NCBI GenBank assembly: GCA_965214285.1
Contig: OZ243946.1
Span: 620,001 to 684,000, forward strand
Origin: G963422745 sp965214285
GTDB lineage: Bacteria; Actinomycetota; Acidimicrobiia; Acidimicrobiales; Aldehydirespiratoraceae
DNA: 64,000 nucleotides
Reading direction: 5' to 3'
Positions within the stretch are counted from its first letter, which is position 1. Each line of letters begins with the position of its first letter. The notes under the pieces are model-generated. The model did not search any database. It saw only the letters and a program-made list of their open reading frames with translations, and had not been told where the DNA came from. A program made the position numbers and the translations under genes. Below, in pieces: positions 8,957 through 16,067 of this stretch.

Positions 8957-10246
8957 TCAGTCGGGCCAGGGGACGCCGTAGTCCTCGAACCACCAGCGGG
9001 CCTCGCGGATGGCGTTGGGCTCGGTGCGCAGGTCGAGGCTCTGGTTGAGCTTCTCGGGCGTGGGCCCGATCCGCGAGGCGATCTCGGTGAGCCCGTCCAC
9101 GTCGAGGTCATAGCAGCGCACCGCGTTGAGCCCCAGCAGCAGCCTTGTCTCCTCCACCGGGATGTCTTGGAAATCCGTCTCCAGGCGCTCCACCGTGTGC
9201 GGCCACGACCCCTCGGGATGCGGGTAGTCGGTGCCCCACATGAGCGCATCGACGCCGTTGAGGTAGCGGCGCCGCAGCTCGACCTTGCTCATGGTGGAGG
9301 CCCCGATGAACACGTTGCTGCCCAGGTACTCCGACGGCAGCCGCTCGATCAGCCCCTTGGTGCGCGAGCTCATCTTCTTGACCTTCCAGTTGGTCCCGCC
9401 GAACATCACGTCGGTCTTCCAGAGCAGGTCCCCCAGCCACCACGAGCCGCACTCCACCGGGGCGTAGCGCAGGTTGGGGAACTTGTCGAACTTGCCCGAC
9501 AGCAGCAGCTGCCACAGCGGCCGGTGCGTCCAGAAGGCCACCTCCAGCATGTACTGGGCCATGTTGTCGTTGTAGGCCGCCTGATCGGCCTCCCCGGAGT
9601 GGGTGTGCACCACCAGGCCGGCCTCGGCGCAGGCCGCCCACACGGGGTCGTAGTCGGGGTGGCCGTAGGGCTGCTTGTCGTGCCACATGGTGGGGATCAT
9701 GATCCCCTTCACGCCGGGCTTGCCTGCCAGCATCTCGATCTCGCGCACCGACTCCTCGACGCCGTGGGTGATCGGTACCAGCGCCACCCCGGCCCGGCGC
9801 GGCGGGTTGCTGGCGCAGAACTCCTCGAGCCAGCGGTTGTGCGCCCGTGCCCCTGCCCAGGCCAGCTTGGGGTCGGTGATCGCCCCGGCCTGCAGGCCCG
9901 CTCCGAACGGCGGCGCCTCCATGCCGGTCACGGCGTCGCCGTCGGCGAAGATCACCTCGCCGGCGATGCCGTCGGCGTCGAGCTCCTTGTCGCGCACCTC
10001 GGGGTCATAGGCGCCCCGCAGGCCCTCGGCGTTCTCGCGCTCCCACTGCTCGACGTACTCGCCGTTGAGCTCCTCGACCATGGCGCGGTGCTGGTGGCGG
10101 GTGACGAGCCATTCGTCGAACTGCGTGTGGACCGAGGATTCCAGGTACTCCCGGTAGTCCTCCACATACAGCCCGGCGTGGGTGTCGGATGAGACGATGA
10201 TGTAGGGGGCGTTCGAGCGATCGACGCCCTTGAGTGGATCAGCCAT
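8957..10246 (-). CDS. Amidohydrolase-family (ACMSD-like) metal-dependent hydrolase
   Basis: TIM-barrel metal-dependent hydrolase of the amidohydrolase-2 group (429 residues), a family that includes ACMSD and related decarboxylases. Seen directly are the N-terminal SSDTHAG strand-1 motif, GIMIPTMWHDKQPYGHPDYD, a metal-ligand-type LVVHTHSGEA, and the C-terminal MWGTDYPHPEGSWPHT, which carries the usual Asp. The open frame extends upstream to 11404 through the opposite-strand genes, but ATG 10246 starts the conserved fold. It is divergent from an acetoacetate-decarboxylase-like gene with only 45 nt between them. The substrate is unknown; aromatic or beta-keto acid catabolism is plausible. Confidence 0.83.
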   Translation of the reverse strand: MADPLKGVDRSNAPYIIVSSDTHAGLYVEDYREYLESSVHTQFDEWLVTRHQHRAMVEELNGEYVEQWERENAEGLRGAYDPEVRDKELDADGIAGEVIFADGDAVTGMEAPPFGAGLQAGAITDPKLAWAGARAHNRWLEEFCASNPPRRAGVALVPITHGVEESVREIEMLAGKPGVKGIMIPTMWHDKQPYGHPDYDPVWAACAEAGLVVHTHSGEADQAAYNDNMAQYMLEVAFWTHRPLWQLLLSGKFDKFPNLRYAPVECGSWWLGDLLWKTDVMFGGTNWKVKKMSSRTKGLIERLPSEYLGSNVFIGASTMSKVELRRRYLNGVDALMWGTDYPHPEGSWPHTVERLETDFQDIPVEETRLLLGLNAVRCYDLDVDGLTEIASRIGPTPEKLNQSLDLRTEPNAIREARWWFEDYGVPWPD

Positions 10247-10291
10247 GGCACCAGATTCCCAGATCCCGCCGTGGCCTGCAAGACTGGCCCC

Positions 10292-11056
10292 ATGAGTGAC
10301 ATCCCGATGAGCCGCCCCGGCGAAGTGGCCGGCTGGCCCAAGCTGGTGCTGAAGTACCGGACCGACCCCGACAACATCGCCCCGCTGCTGCCGCCGGGCC
10401 TGGAGCCAGGCACCGAGCCCGAGGTGCAGATCGGCATCTACTGCGTGCCGATCCGAGAGGAGCCAGAGTTCGGCGTGAGCGTGAAGGTGCCCGCGCTGTG
10501 GCAGGGCGTGCCAGGCGTCTACAACCTCGGCATGGGCATCGACCAGGAGGCGGCGGTGTTCATATCCGCCGAGCTCAACGGCCAGCCGAAGTTCCTCTGC
10601 GACATCCGCTTCTTCCGCCTCGGCGACCTGGTGGAGGCGCGCACGATCCATCAGGGCTACACGTTCATCGAGTTCAGCGGCCGGGTGAGCGGCGAGGTGC
10701 CCGCCGAGCCGGGCGACGTGACCGAGCACGAGTGGTGGACGAAGTACTCCCGTGCGGTGGGCGGCGCCGAGAAGGAGTACGACTACCCGCCGCATGTGGT
10801 GGACGTGGCGACCACGATGAGCCAGCGCCACGTGGAGGACATCGACGGCGACCTGCGGCTGCTGTACAGCCCCTGGGATCCGATCGCCCGCTATCTGCCG
10901 ATGCAGGAGCTGCTGTCGGCCCGGCTGGTGACCCACACCATGAAGGACCGCTCGATCAGCAACGCCGGACCGCTCGATCCCGACGCCTTCTGGCCCCATG
11001 CCGACGTGATCGGCGGCAGCCGCTGGCCAGGCGACCGCGGAGGCCCCAGGCCTTGA
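10292..11056 (+). CDS. Acetoacetate decarboxylase-family protein
   Basis: 254-residue protein of the acetoacetate decarboxylase (ADC) superfamily. The family core is seen in IAPLLPPGLEPGTEPEVQIG and in YNLGMGIDQEAAVFISAELN. K100, in NGQPKFL, lies where the Schiff-base Lys of ADC proteins is found (inference from the motif, not an alignment). Many ADC-fold proteins act on other substrates, so acetoacetate is not certain. ATG 10292 replaces an upstream GTG at 10271. The gene shares a very short intergenic region with the divergent amidohydrolase gene and is followed 43 nt later by a cupin gene. Confidence 0.78.
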   Translation: MSDIPMSRPGEVAGWPKLVLKYRTDPDNIAPLLPPGLEPGTEPEVQIGIYCVPIREEPEFGVSVKVPALWQGVPGVYNLGMGIDQEAAVFISAELNGQPKFLCDIRFFRLGDLVEARTIHQGYTFIEFSGRVSGEVPAEPGDVTEHEWWTKYSRAVGGAEKEYDYPPHVVDVATTMSQRHVEDIDGDLRLLYSPWDPIARYLPMQELLSARLVTHTMKDRSISNAGPLDPDAFWPHADVIGGSRWPGDRGGPRP

Positions 11057-11099
11057 CCACCGGAGGCGGGCCGGGCCTCTGGCGGGGCTGGGCACTCCG

Positions 11100-11780
11100 A
11101 TGACGGCCGCCGAGGCCGTGGCGTCGGAGACGGCGACCGCCGAGCCCGAGGCTGCCGATGCACCCGGCACGGCCGCCGCCGAGCCCGAGGTCGGCCTCGC
11201 AGAACTGCCGCAAGAGCTGATCGACTTCACCGACGCCTGCGTGGCCGCGGTTGGCGCCGACGAGGACCCCAGGGCGACCCTGCGATCACTGGTGGAGGAT
11301 CTGGTGGCCGAGCCCGACGCCTTGGCGGCGAAGCTCGCTGCTGTCGGCCCGGTCGGGCCGCCGGATCGAACGCCCTGCGGGCTGGAGCTCGGCGCCGAGG
11401 CCACGCTTCACGAGGACGAGAGGCTCACGGTGTCGCTGCTCGACACCTGCCCCGGCGTCGTGCAGCCCCCGCACGACCACCGGATGACCGCGATCATCGG
11501 CGTGTTCGAGGGCACCGAGGATCAGCGGCTGTTCGTGCGCGACGACGACGGCATCCGGCCCACGAGGGGCCGGGCCCTGGGGCCGGGGCAGGTGATCACG
11601 CTGGGCGCCGCCGCCATCCACGCCATCTCGGCGCCCCACGGCACGGCACGGGCGGTGCACGTGTACCTCGGCTCCATCAACACGGTCAAGCGGTCGCTGT
11701 TCCACCCCGAGACCCTCGCCGAGACGGCCATGGACAAAGCCGTCTACTACTCCTACTGCCGCCGCATGACGCCTGGCTGA
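11100..11780 (+). CDS. Cupin protein, cysteine-dioxygenase-like
   Basis: 226-residue protein. After an Ala/Glu-rich, disordered-looking stretch (residues 1-35) comes a helical region and then a cupin barrel. The first cupin motif is PPHDHRMTAIIGVFEGTE, giving an HxH plus Glu metal site. A second His lies in AAAIHAISAPHG. This pattern is typical of the cysteine dioxygenase and 3-mercaptopropionate dioxygenase-like group, where a mononuclear iron oxidises a thiol. The exact substrate cannot be read from the sequence. It is probably co-transcribed with the ADC-like gene. The stop is 38 nt from the convergent toxin gene. Confidence 0.72.
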   Translation: MTAAEAVASETATAEPEAADAPGTAAAEPEVGLAELPQELIDFTDACVAAVGADEDPRATLRSLVEDLVAEPDALAAKLAAVGPVGPPDRTPCGLELGAEATLHEDERLTVSLLDTCPGVVQPPHDHRMTAIIGVFEGTEDQRLFVRDDDGIRPTRGRALGPGQVITLGAAAIHAISAPHGTARAVHVYLGSINTVKRSLFHPETLAETAMDKAVYYSYCRRMTPG

Positions 11781-11818
11781 CGACGCTCTCTCGGCGGGGC
11801 TTTGCGGATGCCGACTCC

Positions 11819-12238
11819 CTAGAGCTTCTTCAGCGGAAGAGCGTCAGGGCCTCCGGCCTTCGTGATCGACAGCGCCCAGGGGCCGGCTCCTAGCGCCGCC
11901 GCTTGCTTTGAGATCTTGTCCCAGCGATTGAGGAAGGTCTTGAGTGCCTCGGCGGGGCTTAGATCCTGCTTGCCCCTGAAGACGATCAGCCTGGTCTTGT
12001 GCGCATGCACGAGACCGATTTCGCCCGGGCGGGTTGTGATCTTCTTGTCCCTCGTCACCAAGAGCAAGTCGTGCTCTCCGACAAATGGCAACAGGTCGAC
12101 GTCCTCCGTGCCCAACGGGATCTCCGGGCACTCATCGTGCCCTGGGTAGAGGACCCGATGCGGACGGGCTACCTGATCCAGCGCCCGCCCCACAGGGAGC
12201 AGGTTCTCGTCGACGAACAGTCCGCTTAGCTCACGCAA
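11819..12238 (-). CDS. VapC45-like PIN-domain toxin
   Basis: 139-residue PIN-like protein, likely an RNase toxin. The fold is shown by an N-terminal acidic strand (GLFVDENLL, Asp10), a second acidic region (GTEDVDLLPFVGEHDLLLVTRDKK) and a basic C-terminal helix. Length, layout and partner resemble M. tuberculosis Rv2019 (VapC45, about 138 residues) beside Rv2018; this relation is recalled, not computed. It overlaps the upstream antitoxin-like gene by 8 nt (12231-12238), which implies translational coupling. Exact nuclease targets are unknown. Confidence 0.72.
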   Translation of the reverse strand: MRELSGLFVDENLLPVGRALDQVARPHRVLYPGHDECPEIPLGTEDVDLLPFVGEHDLLLVTRDKKITTRPGEIGLVHAHKTRLIVFRGKQDLSPAEALKTFLNRWDKISKQAAALGAGPWALSITKAGGPDALPLKKL

Positions 12239-12917
12239 CGTGAGCGGACTGGAGGGCGTCCCAGCGGATTGCGTCGTTTACCGACTCGACTGCCACGGCC
12301 CACATCTCGGAAATGGCACTGGGGGGTAGGCCCGTCCGGTGCGCTTCGGCGAGCGTCTCCGCCCGAAGGGGCCGATCGGCGATGGTGGGGATCCCCGCTG
12401 CGAATGCAGGATCAGCCACGACGGTGTTGTGAAGCCGGATCCGGGTGGCTTCGCTCGTGGAGGGCGAGAACGTCGTCACCTCGTGGAAGCGGCTCACCTC
12501 GGGCGCGGGCAGGATCGTCTGGCCGGAGCGCACGACGAGCCGCAGCGCCTCGTCGACGCCGACCCGCTCCTGAACCCGCAGCACGACCTCGCGGCCCTCG
12601 AGCTCCAGGAACGGATGGGCGTGAGCGAGCGGGTGCGGCGTGTCGAAGTACGCTCTGAGCTGCTCGATGACCTCACGAAGGCGGCTCACGTGCACCCCAT
12701 CGGCGCGGTACTCGCTGACGAGGCGCGTCTCGACGAACTCTCCCCAGGTGGCGACCGGGCTGCCTGTCGACTCGGGGCGGATCAGCGGCTCGTAATGGCG
12801 GGCCTTACGGGCGTAGCCGTCGATCCAGCGACGCGCAGTGCCGTGGGTCAAGCCGATCATGGCGTCGACCTCAGCCATGCCGTACAAGGGCCGAGTCAGA
12901 AGAGAGGTGACTGTCAC
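12231..12917 (-). CDS. VapB45-like antitoxin with DUF433-like C-terminus
   Basis: 228-residue protein. The N-terminal segment has MerR-like helix-turn-helix features (PLYGMAEVDAMIGLTHGTAR, then RWIDGY). The middle is a unique region (FVETRLVSEYRADGVHVSRL). The C-terminus (about 185-220) looks like DUF433: DRPLRAETLAEAHRTGLPPS, then AISEMWAVAVESVNDAIRWD. DUF433 proteins pair with PIN-like toxins, and the order antitoxin then toxin with an 8-nt overlap fits. It likely binds its own promoter upstream of 12917. The match to Rv2018-type large antitoxins is inference. Confidence 0.7.
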   Translation of the reverse strand: MTVTSLLTRPLYGMAEVDAMIGLTHGTARRWIDGYARKARHYEPLIRPESTGSPVATWGEFVETRLVSEYRADGVHVSRLREVIEQLRAYFDTPHPLAHAHPFLELEGREVVLRVQERVGVDEALRLVVRSGQTILPAPEVSRFHEVTTFSPSTSEATRIRLHNTVVADPAFAAGIPTIADRPLRAETLAEAHRTGLPPSAISEMWAVAVESVNDAIRWDALQSAHVA

Positions 12918-12934
12918 CGGCCCGAGACTACCCC

Positions 12935-13078
12935 TCAGGTGGTTTCCCGCCTTCGGACCGCCTGGTCGATCCGGTCGATGCGCTCACGCTCGGCCTTGTA
13001 GACGCGGGCGTATTCCGGGTCGGCCATGCGGTCCTGGAAATACCGCTCGGCGGCAGTGCGTGCTTCCCTTATGGAGTC
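12935..13078 (-). pseudogene. Fragment resembling the N-terminus of an XRE antitoxin
   Basis: Between two in-frame stops on the minus strand lies a 47-codon open stretch with a clear amphipathic pattern: REARTAAERYFQDRMADPEY, then ARVYKAERERIDRIDQAVRR. This resembles the region that precedes the helix-turn-helix in some XRE-family antitoxins, but the HTH itself is absent, since a TGA follows. The only ATG in frame would give 30 residues. I read it as a decayed remnant next to a live toxin-antitoxin pair; a genuine small protein is an alternative. The family assignment is weak. Confidence 0.35.
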
Positions 13079-13119
13079 TCAATATAGCGCCGAAGTTGCG
13101 CAACGAGATCGGGGCGGGC

Positions 13120-13581
13120 TCAGGGGTTTTGGGGCGGGTGGTCGTGGCCGGCGGGCGGCAGCGGGCGGAACTCCTCGAACAGCCGGCGGTACCCGGTGTG
13201 GCAGATCTTCCAGCCGTCGTCGGTCTTGACGTAGCGGTCCTCGTAGAAGGCGGCGCCGATCACCTCCACGCCGTGCTCGCGGACGAGCACATGGTCCTCG
13301 AGCTTCCAGATACCCGTCGCCGTGTCGTCGCCGGTGAGGTCTATCTCGGGCTGATGGCAGGAATGGCTGGGGGCGAAGCTCGGCTGGCCGATCGTCTCGG
13401 CCAGGAAGGCCAGGATGTCCTCCAGGCAGTCGAAGGAGTACTGGCCGTTGCCGTAGGAGGCCGTGCAGTCCTCGGTCATCACCTCGCGCAGTTCGTCAAT
13501 GCGCTGGGTGTCCAAGAGGCGCAGGTACTTGTACTTGCAGCGCTTGATCAGCTCGATCTCGACGAGATCCTCAGGCGTCAC
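13120..13581 (-). CDS. SnoaL-like (NTF2-fold) protein
   Basis: 153-residue protein of the SnoaL_4-type nuclear-transport-factor-2 fold, which includes small dehydratases, isomerases and ring-hydroxylating dioxygenase-like beta subunits. Seen are the opening helix VEIELIKRCKYKYLRLLDTQ, the FLAETIGQPSF segment, SCHQPEIDLTGDDTATGIWK and the terminal strand DDGWKICHTGYRR. The His and Tyr residues in the pocket would be candidates for catalysis. Its function is unassigned. It lies 95 nt upstream of the glutathione peroxidase gene in a different operon context, on the same strand. Confidence 0.75.
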   Translation of the reverse strand: MTPEDLVEIELIKRCKYKYLRLLDTQRIDELREVMTEDCTASYGNGQYSFDCLEDILAFLAETIGQPSFAPSHSCHQPEIDLTGDDTATGIWKLEDHVLVREHGVEVIGAAFYEDRYVKTDDGWKICHTGYRRLFEEFRPLPPAGHDHPPQNP

Positions 13582-13676
13582 CGGGCAGCCTCCGGGCGAC
13601 GCGGCTCCAGATCGCGGCCCACAGCCTCGGTCCGCGGCGACGGGGCATGGCGTCGGTCCACGGCGCGCCCGGCCGC

Positions 13677-14153
13677 TCAGCCGAGAAGCTCGCCGAGCTG
13701 TGCGGCGACGTCCTCAGGGCTGACCGGCGGCGCAAAGCGGGCCACCACCTCGCCGTCGCCGTCGACGAGGAACTTCTCGAAGTTCCAGGTGATGTCGGAC
13801 GACTCGCCCTCGCCGGGCCGGCGGTCCTTCAGCCAGCGGTACAGCTCGCAGGCCCCGTCGCCGTTCACCTCGACCTTGGCGAACATCGGGAAGCCGACGC
13901 CGTAGTTGTCGGTCACGAAGGCCCTGATCTCAGCGGCCGTGCCCGGCTCCTGGGCGCCGAACTGGTTGCACGGGAAGCCCAGCACCTGTACCCCGTTGTC
14001 GTCGTCGTGAAGCGCACGCAGACCTGCGTACTGGCCGGTGAGGCCTCAAGCCGAGGCCACGTTGACGACGAGGCAGGCCGATCCGGCGAAGTCCGCGAAG
14101 GCCACCGGGTCGCCCTCAAGGGACGGCATCTCCAATTCGTGAAAGCGTGTCAT
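13677..14153 (-). CDS. Glutathione peroxidase, predicted selenoprotein (UGA = Sec36)
   Basis: 158-codon thiol/selenol peroxidase that would reduce hydroperoxides. Reading from ATG 14153 gives a complete GPx except for an in-frame TGA (plus-strand 14046-14048) at codon 36. The context is VNVASA-U-GLTGQY, exactly where GPx enzymes have selenocysteine or cysteine. The rest of the catalytic tetrad is intact: Gln64 in FPCNQFG, and Trp123 and Asn124 in TWNFEKF. Downstream of the UGA is a hairpin with the SelB-type GGUC loop (listed separately). A gene finder that does not allow Sec would start at GTG 13985 and lose the active site. A nonsense mutation is the alternative, but the position and hairpin argue against it. 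Confidence 0.86.
14014..14031 (-). promoter_or_regulatory. Bacterial SECIS hairpin for Sec36 UGA
   Basis: In the mRNA (minus strand) the sequence GUACGCAGGUCUGCGUGC forms a 7-bp stem (GUACGCA with UGCGUGC, one U-G pair) closed by a GGUC loop. It begins 14 nt after the UGA, and the loop lies about 21 nt after it. The central GCAGGUCUGC equals the apical part of the E. coli fdhF SECIS as I remember it. SelB recognises a G-U in such a loop. Bacterial SECIS elements sit inside the reading frame just after the UGA, as here. Confidence 0.8.
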
Positions 14154-14259
14154 GGGCGCAGACCCTAGCCCGACCGCCCACGCAGCCCGAATCAGGCCCG
14201 GACATGCCCGAGCAGGACCAGGAAGGCCCAGGCGGGCAGGCCCACGCGGCCGGCCCTGC

Positions 14260-15987
14260 TCAGGCGGCCTGGGCGGGCACCGGCTGGGCGCCTCTGACCA
14301 GACGGCCCGGCAGCTCGCCGGTCGCCTCGCCGTCGCAGTAGGTCTCGACTCCGGCCACGAAGGTGTGCACGTAGCCGTCGGCGCGCTGCAGCAGCCGCCT
14401 GCCGCCCGCGGGCAGGTCGTAGACAGCGGTGGGCCGGTGCACCGCCAGCCGCTCGAAGTCGATCACGTTCACGTCGGCCCGCATCCCCGGCGCCAGCACG
14501 CCGCGGTCGCCAAGGCCCACCGTGCGTGCGGTGTCGCGGCACTGGCGCTGCACCAGGAACTCCAGCTCGATGCGCCCCTCGGGGCGGTCACGGCCCCAGT
14601 GCTGCAGCAGCGTCGTCGGGAAGGAGCCGTCGCAGATGGTGCCCACGTGCGCACCGCCGTCGCTGAGCGCCGGGACCGTGTAGGGGTGGGTGAGCAGATC
14701 CCTGGTGGTGTCGAGGTTGCCGTGGCCGTAGTTGCTGAACGGCACCCACAGCACGTTGGCACCGCCGTTTTGGCACAGCAGGTCCAAGGCGAGCTCGGCA
14801 GGCTCGATCCCGAGCCGCTGGGCGCGGCGGGCCACGCTGGTGGACGGGTCGGGCTCGTAGCAGGGCATGTCGCCCAGGTCGAACATCAGGTCCCAGCGCT
14901 CCACCAGGCGCCCGCCAACCGCATGCGGGTCGACTCCGCCGGCGGCCTCCAGCAGCCTGGCCCGGCGGTCGCCGGCGTCGAGCGCTCGCACTCTCTCGGC
15001 CGGGGCCAGCGGCGCGATCTCCGCCCACACCGGGTTGTTCATGAACGGGTTCAGGGTGCACTCGAAGCCGAGCAGCACGCCGATCGGGCGAACCGGGCAC
15101 TGGCCGGTGATCTGCAGGCCGTCCGCTCGGGCGGCTTCGATGCGGGCCAGCAGATCGGTGTGGAAGTCGCCGAGGCGGGGGCTCTCCACGATCGTGAAGC
15201 TGAGCGGCCGGCCCGACACCGAGCACATGTCGCGCAGCATGGCGAACTCGAGGTCGCGGTCCACGAAATCGCTGACGAGCTGGAACACGCCCTTGCCGGT
15301 GCGCCCGACCGCCTCGGCGATCCCGGTCAGCTCCTCCGCCGCGGCGGTGAGGGTTGGCGTGAAATCGCCGGTGGACGTGCGGTGGTTGCTGGTGCGGCTG
15401 GTGGTGAAGCCCAGCGCCCCGGCCTCGATGCCCTCGGCGGCCAGCTCGCCCATGGCGGCGATGTCGTCGGCGGTGGCGTCCTCGCGGGCCGCGCCGCGCT
15501 CGCCCATCACGTTCAGGCGCACCGCGCCGTGGGGCACCTGGGCGGCGATGTCGACGTCCTTGGGGGTGTCGCAGGCGGCGAGGTACTCGGCGAAGGAGTT
15601 CCAGGTCCAGGGCAGGCCCTCGTGCAGGGCGGTGCCGGGTATGTCCTCCACGCCCTCCATGAGCTGCACGAGCCGCTCGTGGTCGCTGTCGTGCACCGGG
15701 GCGAAGCCGACCCCGCAGTTGCCGAACACCACCGTGGTCACGCCGTGCCACGACGACGGCGCCATGCGGTCGTCCCAGGTGGCCTGGCCGTCGTAGTGGG
15801 CGTGGATGTCGACGAAGCCGGGGATGACGAGCGCCCCGTCGGCGTCGCACTCACGGGCCGCCGAGCCCCTGACGAGCCCGATCTCGGTGACGACGCCGTC
15901 GGACACCGCCACATCCGCGCTGCGCCGAGGGCCACCCGTGCCGTCGATCACCGTGCCGCCGCGGATCACCAGATCATGCTCAGCCAT
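14260..15987 (-). CDS. N-acyl-D-amino-acid deacylase family amidohydrolase
   Basis: 575-residue zinc hydrolase of the D-aminoacylase / amidohydrolase-3 group. The N-terminal beta-sandwich begins LVIRGGTVIDGTG, then the metal-binding motif PGFVDIHAHYDGQATWD. Other family marks are GNCGVGFAPV, the SDGGAHVGTICDGSFPTTLL segment and the C-terminal APGMRADVNVIDFERL that closes the sandwich. The length is slightly above the usual 480-560. Substrates of such genes in actinobacteria are rarely known, so D-amino-acid release is only the family function. It is transcribed in the same direction as the downstream peroxidase gene but 106 nt apart. Confidence 0.87.
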   Translation of the reverse strand: MAEHDLVIRGGTVIDGTGGPRRSADVAVSDGVVTEIGLVRGSAARECDADGALVIPGFVDIHAHYDGQATWDDRMAPSSWHGVTTVVFGNCGVGFAPVHDSDHERLVQLMEGVEDIPGTALHEGLPWTWNSFAEYLAACDTPKDVDIAAQVPHGAVRLNVMGERGAAREDATADDIAAMGELAAEGIEAGALGFTTSRTSNHRTSTGDFTPTLTAAAEELTGIAEAVGRTGKGVFQLVSDFVDRDLEFAMLRDMCSVSGRPLSFTIVESPRLGDFHTDLLARIEAARADGLQITGQCPVRPIGVLLGFECTLNPFMNNPVWAEIAPLAPAERVRALDAGDRRARLLEAAGGVDPHAVGGRLVERWDLMFDLGDMPCYEPDPSTSVARRAQRLGIEPAELALDLLCQNGGANVLWVPFSNYGHGNLDTTRDLLTHPYTVPALSDGGAHVGTICDGSFPTTLLQHWGRDRPEGRIELEFLVQRQCRDTARTVGLGDRGVLAPGMRADVNVIDFERLAVHRPTAVYDLPAGGRRLLQRADGYVHTFVAGVETYCDGEATGELPGRLVRGAQPVPAQAA

Positions 15988-16067
15988 GCGCCAACGCTAG
16001 TCAAGGCTCGGTGATCGGCCCGGATCAGCCGCGACCGGCCATGGTCAGGGGCAGACGCCTGGGACTG

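Noticed and set aside
10247..11404. N-terminal extension of the amidohydrolase frame by 385 codons
   Set aside because: It lies opposite two well-supported genes and has no fold; ATG 10246 starts the conserved domain.
13677..14153. Glutathione peroxidase as a simple pseudogene
   Set aside because: The stop is exactly at the Sec/Cys position, everything else is intact and a SECIS-type hairpin follows.
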